A DNA stretch of 64,000 nt from contig JAJPEQ010000013.1 in the NCBI GenBank assembly GCA_021166775.1, forward strand, positions 682,001 through 746,000, in the 5' to 3' direction. The position numbers were made by a program, and so were the translations under genes. The DNA comes from Comamonas sp. (GTDB taxonomy: Bacteria > Pseudomonadota > Gammaproteobacteria > Burkholderiales > Burkholderiaceae_C). Below the pieces are notes generated by a model. The model was not told the DNA's origin, did not search any database, and saw nothing but the letters and a program-made list of their open reading frames with translations. This document shows positions 61,745 to 64,000 of this stretch, piece after piece. Every line of letters begins with the position of its first letter. The stretch's first letter is position 1.

Positions 61745-63832
61745 ATGACCCCGACCTTTCTTTCCACGGGCGCGCGCACCTGTTCCGCTTCGCCCCCCGC
61801 CCTCATCCCGTGCGCGCTGGCCTGCGCGCTGCTGCTGACCAGCCCTGCCATGGCGGCCGAAGATCCTCCATCGACCGCACACACGCTGCCCGAGGTGGTC
61901 GTCACCGCCGTGCATGATGCTTCCCCAGCCCATGTCGTGGCCGACCCCAGGCAGCCGCGCCAGCCGGTACCGGCCAGCGACGCGGCCGACTACCTCAAGA
62001 CCATCCCGGGCTTCTCGGCGATCCGCAGCGGCGGCTCCAACGGCGACCCGGTGTTTCGCGGCCAGTTCGGCTCGCGCCTGCCGCTGCTGACCAACGGCAC
62101 GCTGATGCTGGGCGCCTGCCCCGGGCGCATGGATGCGCCCAGCTCCTACATTTCGCCCGAGACCTTCGACACCCTCACCCTGGTCAAGGGGCCGCAGACC
62201 GTCATCTGGGGGCCGGGGAATTCGGCCGGCCTGGTGCGCTTCGACCGCGAGCAGCCCGATTTCAGCGAGGGCGGCGTGCATTTCAGCGCCAGCCTGCTGG
62301 GCGCCAGCGCGGGGCGCAACGACCAGACGGCCGAACTGGCAGCGGGCAGCGAACGCATGTACCTGCGCGCCACGGCCAACCACTCGCACAGCCAGGACTA
62401 CGCGGATGGCCAGGGCCGGCGCGTGCCTTCGGCCTGGGACAAATGGAACACCGACGTGGCCGTGGGCCTGACGCCCGATGCCCACACGCTGATGGAACTG
62501 AGCGCGGGCACGGGCAACGGCCAGGCACGCTACGGCGGCCGCGGCATGGACGGCACCCAGTTCCGCCGCGACAGCCTGGGCCTGCGCCTCAAGAAAGACC
62601 ACCTCACGCCCTGGCTCACCAGGCTGGAGGCGCAGCTCTACCGCAACCGGGCCGACCACGTGATGGACAACTTCACGCTGCGCACGCCGCCCGCCACCGG
62701 CATGATGGCCGGCGGCATGGCCAGCAACGTCGGGCGCACCACCACCGGGGGGCGCCTGGCCGCCACCCTGCAACCCGCGCCTGACCTGTCGCTGGTCACG
62801 GGGCTGGACTTTTCGCTCAGCCCGCACGAGGCGCGCCGTGGCACGCCCGCGATGCCCTACGCCGATCAGCCCTGGAAGGGCGACGCCAAATTCGACAACC
62901 TGGGCGTGTTCGCCGAAGCCGCCTGGCAGGCCCGGCCCGACACGCGCTGGGTGAGCGGCCTGCGTCTGGACCACTCCCAGGCCTGGCGCTATCCCACCAG
63001 CAATTCGGGCATGGGGAAGATGGGCATGCCCGCCTCGGCTGACGACAACCACCGCACGCGCTCGGCCCTGCCCAGCGGCTTCGTGCGCTGGGAGCGCACC
63101 CTGCAGCCGGGCACCACGGCCTACGTGGGCCTGGGCCATGTGCAGCGCTTTCCCGACTACTGGGAGCTGATCTCTCCCGGCAACAGCGCGGCGGCCAGCG
63201 GCAACGCCTTCGCCACGCTCCAGCCGGAGAAGACCACGCAGATCGATGCTGGGATGAACTGGAAGGGCCAGGACTGGCAACTCTGGAGCTCGGCCTACGT
63301 CGGGCGGGTGCAGGACTACATCCTGTTCGACTACCCGGGCATGGGTTCGAGCGTGCGCAACGTGAACGCGCAAACCGCCGGTTTCGAGCTTGGCGGCAGC
63401 CGGCGCCTGAGCGCCGCCTGGACGCTGCAGGGCACGCTGGCCTACAGTTGGGGACGCAACACCACCGACCAGCGCCCGCTGCCGCAGATGCCGCCGCTCG
63501 AAGCCCGGCTGGGCCTGGACTACGCGCAAGGCCCCTGGAGCACCGGCGTGCTGTGGCGCCTCGTGGCCGCACAGCGCCGCACCGCCCTGGGCCAAGGCAA
63601 CGTCGTCGGACGCGACCTGGGGCCGAGCGCGGGCTTCGGCGTGTTCTCGCTGCACGCGGACTACCGCGTGAACCAGCGCCTGAAGCTGTCCTTCGGCATC
63701 GACAACGTCTTCGACAAGACCTATGCCGAGCACCTGAACCTGGCGGGCAACGCGGGCTTCGGCTACCCCGGCGGCGTGCGCATCAACGAGCCGGGGCGCA
63801 CGCTCTGGCTGCGGGCGGATGTGAAGTTCTGA
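61745..63832 (+). CDS. TonB-dependent copper receptor (NosA/OprC type)
   Basis: 695-residue outer-membrane receptor. I start it at ATG 61745 (MTPTFLSTGARTC); ATG 61736 and upstream GTG/TTG codons are in frame. A signal peptide (ACALLLTSPAMAAED) is followed by the plug with the diagnostic GACPGRMDAPSSYISPETFD stretch and LVKGPQTVIWGPGNSAGLV, which identify the copper/NosA/OprC family. Methionines concentrate in FTLRTPPATGMMAGGMASN and SNSGMGKMGMPAS, as expected for copper ligands. The C-terminal aromatic end is LWLRADVKF. Confidence 0.92.
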   Translation: MTPTFLSTGARTCSASPPALIPCALACALLLTSPAMAAEDPPSTAHTLPEVVVTAVHDASPAHVVADPRQPRQPVPASDAADYLKTIPGFSAIRSGGSNGDPVFRGQFGSRLPLLTNGTLMLGACPGRMDAPSSYISPETFDTLTLVKGPQTVIWGPGNSAGLVRFDREQPDFSEGGVHFSASLLGASAGRNDQTAELAAGSERMYLRATANHSHSQDYADGQGRRVPSAWDKWNTDVAVGLTPDAHTLMELSAGTGNGQARYGGRGMDGTQFRRDSLGLRLKKDHLTPWLTRLEAQLYRNRADHVMDNFTLRTPPATGMMAGGMASNVGRTTTGGRLAATLQPAPDLSLVTGLDFSLSPHEARRGTPAMPYADQPWKGDAKFDNLGVFAEAAWQARPDTRWVSGLRLDHSQAWRYPTSNSGMGKMGMPASADDNHRTRSALPSGFVRWERTLQPGTTAYVGLGHVQRFPDYWELISPGNSAAASGNAFATLQPEKTTQIDAGMNWKGQDWQLWSSAYVGRVQDYILFDYPGMGSSVRNVNAQTAGFELGGSRRLSAAWTLQGTLAYSWGRNTTDQRPLPQMPPLEARLGLDYAQGPWSTGVLWRLVAAQRRTALGQGNVVGRDLGPSAGFGVFSLHADYRVNQRLKLSFGIDNVFDKTYAEHLNLAGNAGFGYPGGVRINEPGRTLWLRADVKF

Positions 63833-63860
63833 CCGCGCAAGGCGGCGCCAGAACAAGCAT

Positions 63861-63910
63861 CAAAAACGGCTCAAGCGCTTTCCATACAAGCGCTTGCAGC
63901 TATTAAAAAG
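63861..63910 (+). repeat. Palindromic repeat, copy B (before queC 3' end)
   Basis: CAAAAACGGCTCAAGCGCTT, then TCCATACAAGCGCTTGCAG and CTATTAAAAAG. Arms AAGCGCTT and AAGCGCTT are self-complementary. It lies between the copper receptor stop and the queC stop. Confidence 0.8.
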
Positions 63911-63915
63911 CCAGA

Positions 63916-64000
63916 TCACACGCTGGCGTTTCCTTGTGCCCAGGCGCGCCATCCACGCGAGCGCAGTTCGCACGCCGGGCACTGGCCGCAGCCATAACCC
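63916..64000 (-). CDS. queC: 7-cyano-7-deazaguanine synthase QueC (C-terminal end only)
   Basis: The last 27 codons of a minus-strand gene enter the window and end at TGA (63916-63918). They encode GYGCGQCPACELRSRG and then WRAWAQGNASV. The CxxCxxC zinc-binding cluster and following LRxRG are the signature of the QueC C-terminus (queuosine/preQ0 pathway). Most of the gene lies beyond base 64000. Confidence 0.85.
   Translation of the reverse strand, partial: GYGCGQCPACELRSRGWRAWAQGNASV

Overview
The window is a GC-rich (roughly two-thirds G+C), densely coded chromosomal segment from a betaproteobacterium, most likely a member of the Comamonadaceae (Burkholderiales). This rests on the gene orders (rimP-nusA-infB-rbfA-truB-typA; dnaX-ybaB-recR next to the 4.5S RNA gene; folC-SPOR-cvpA-purF-metZ), on the protein types (ZnuD- and NosA/OprC-type receptors, hpnCDE, the imuA-imuB-dnaE2 cassette) and on a small palindromic repeat that I associate with this family. 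Nothing identifies the species. No insertion sequence, prophage or CRISPR array was seen. The ends cut typA (left) and queC (right).

Layout. 1-7.85 kb (minus strand): the translation/transcription operon rimP-nusA-infB-rbfA-truB-typA, with a good promoter followed at once by a terminator-like hairpin. 7.9-13.2 kb (minus): rnr, a short-chain dehydrogenase, two multiheme cytochromes c and a thioredoxin-like protein, tightly packed. 13.2-20.1 kb: tRNA-Leu, then two large minus-strand genes (DUF349 and DUF748 proteins) and a possible structured leader RNA. 20.3-23.3 kb (plus): a lytic transglycosylase, then glyA-nrdR behind a ZTP (pfl) riboswitch. 23.3-28.9 kb (plus): the SOS mutagenesis cassette imuA-imuB-dnaE2 with a LexA box. 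28.9-31 kb: a thioesterase gene diverging from an orphan ATP-synthase c-subunit gene that overlaps an XRE/MmyB-type regulator gene, with a perfect palindrome between them. 31-42.4 kb: aroC and a CBS protein (minus), then metY, a hydrolase, the squalene genes hpnCDE, a DUF2868 protein and a cystine-type ABC importer (plus). 42.5-45.7 kb: recR-ybaB-dnaX (minus), with ffs and tRNA-Ala(CGC) on the plus strand. 45.8-48.4 kb: a metal-type ECF sigma/anti-sigma/periplasmic sensor cassette and a tRNA cluster (Ala-GGC, Asp, Glu). 48.5-55.7 kb (minus): folC-SPOR-cvpA-purF-metZ-gltX. 55.7-64 kb: an ArsC-family protein, a glycine-zipper lipoprotein-like protein, argG, and two divergent metal-uptake units, each a small His/Cys-containing protein with a TonB receptor (zinc-type and copper-type).

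The most unusual theme is a roughly 50-bp palindromic repeat present in at least nine copies. Three copies are intergenic and six lie inside truB, the DUF349 gene, imuB, dnaE2 (twice) and dnaX without breaking the reading frame. Five of the six intragenic copies are read in the same frame and encode related peptides, recalling the Rickettsia palindromic elements. Other leads are the orphan atpE-like/regulator pair, an A10 slippery run in dnaX where either frameshift ends translation at the expected gamma boundary, the ZTP riboswitch that may also govern nrdR, and the uncharacterised leader upstream of the DUF748 gene. Methionine synthesis (metY, metZ), one-carbon/purine metabolism (glyA, folC, purF) and SOS mutagenesis are the metabolic groupings best represented.
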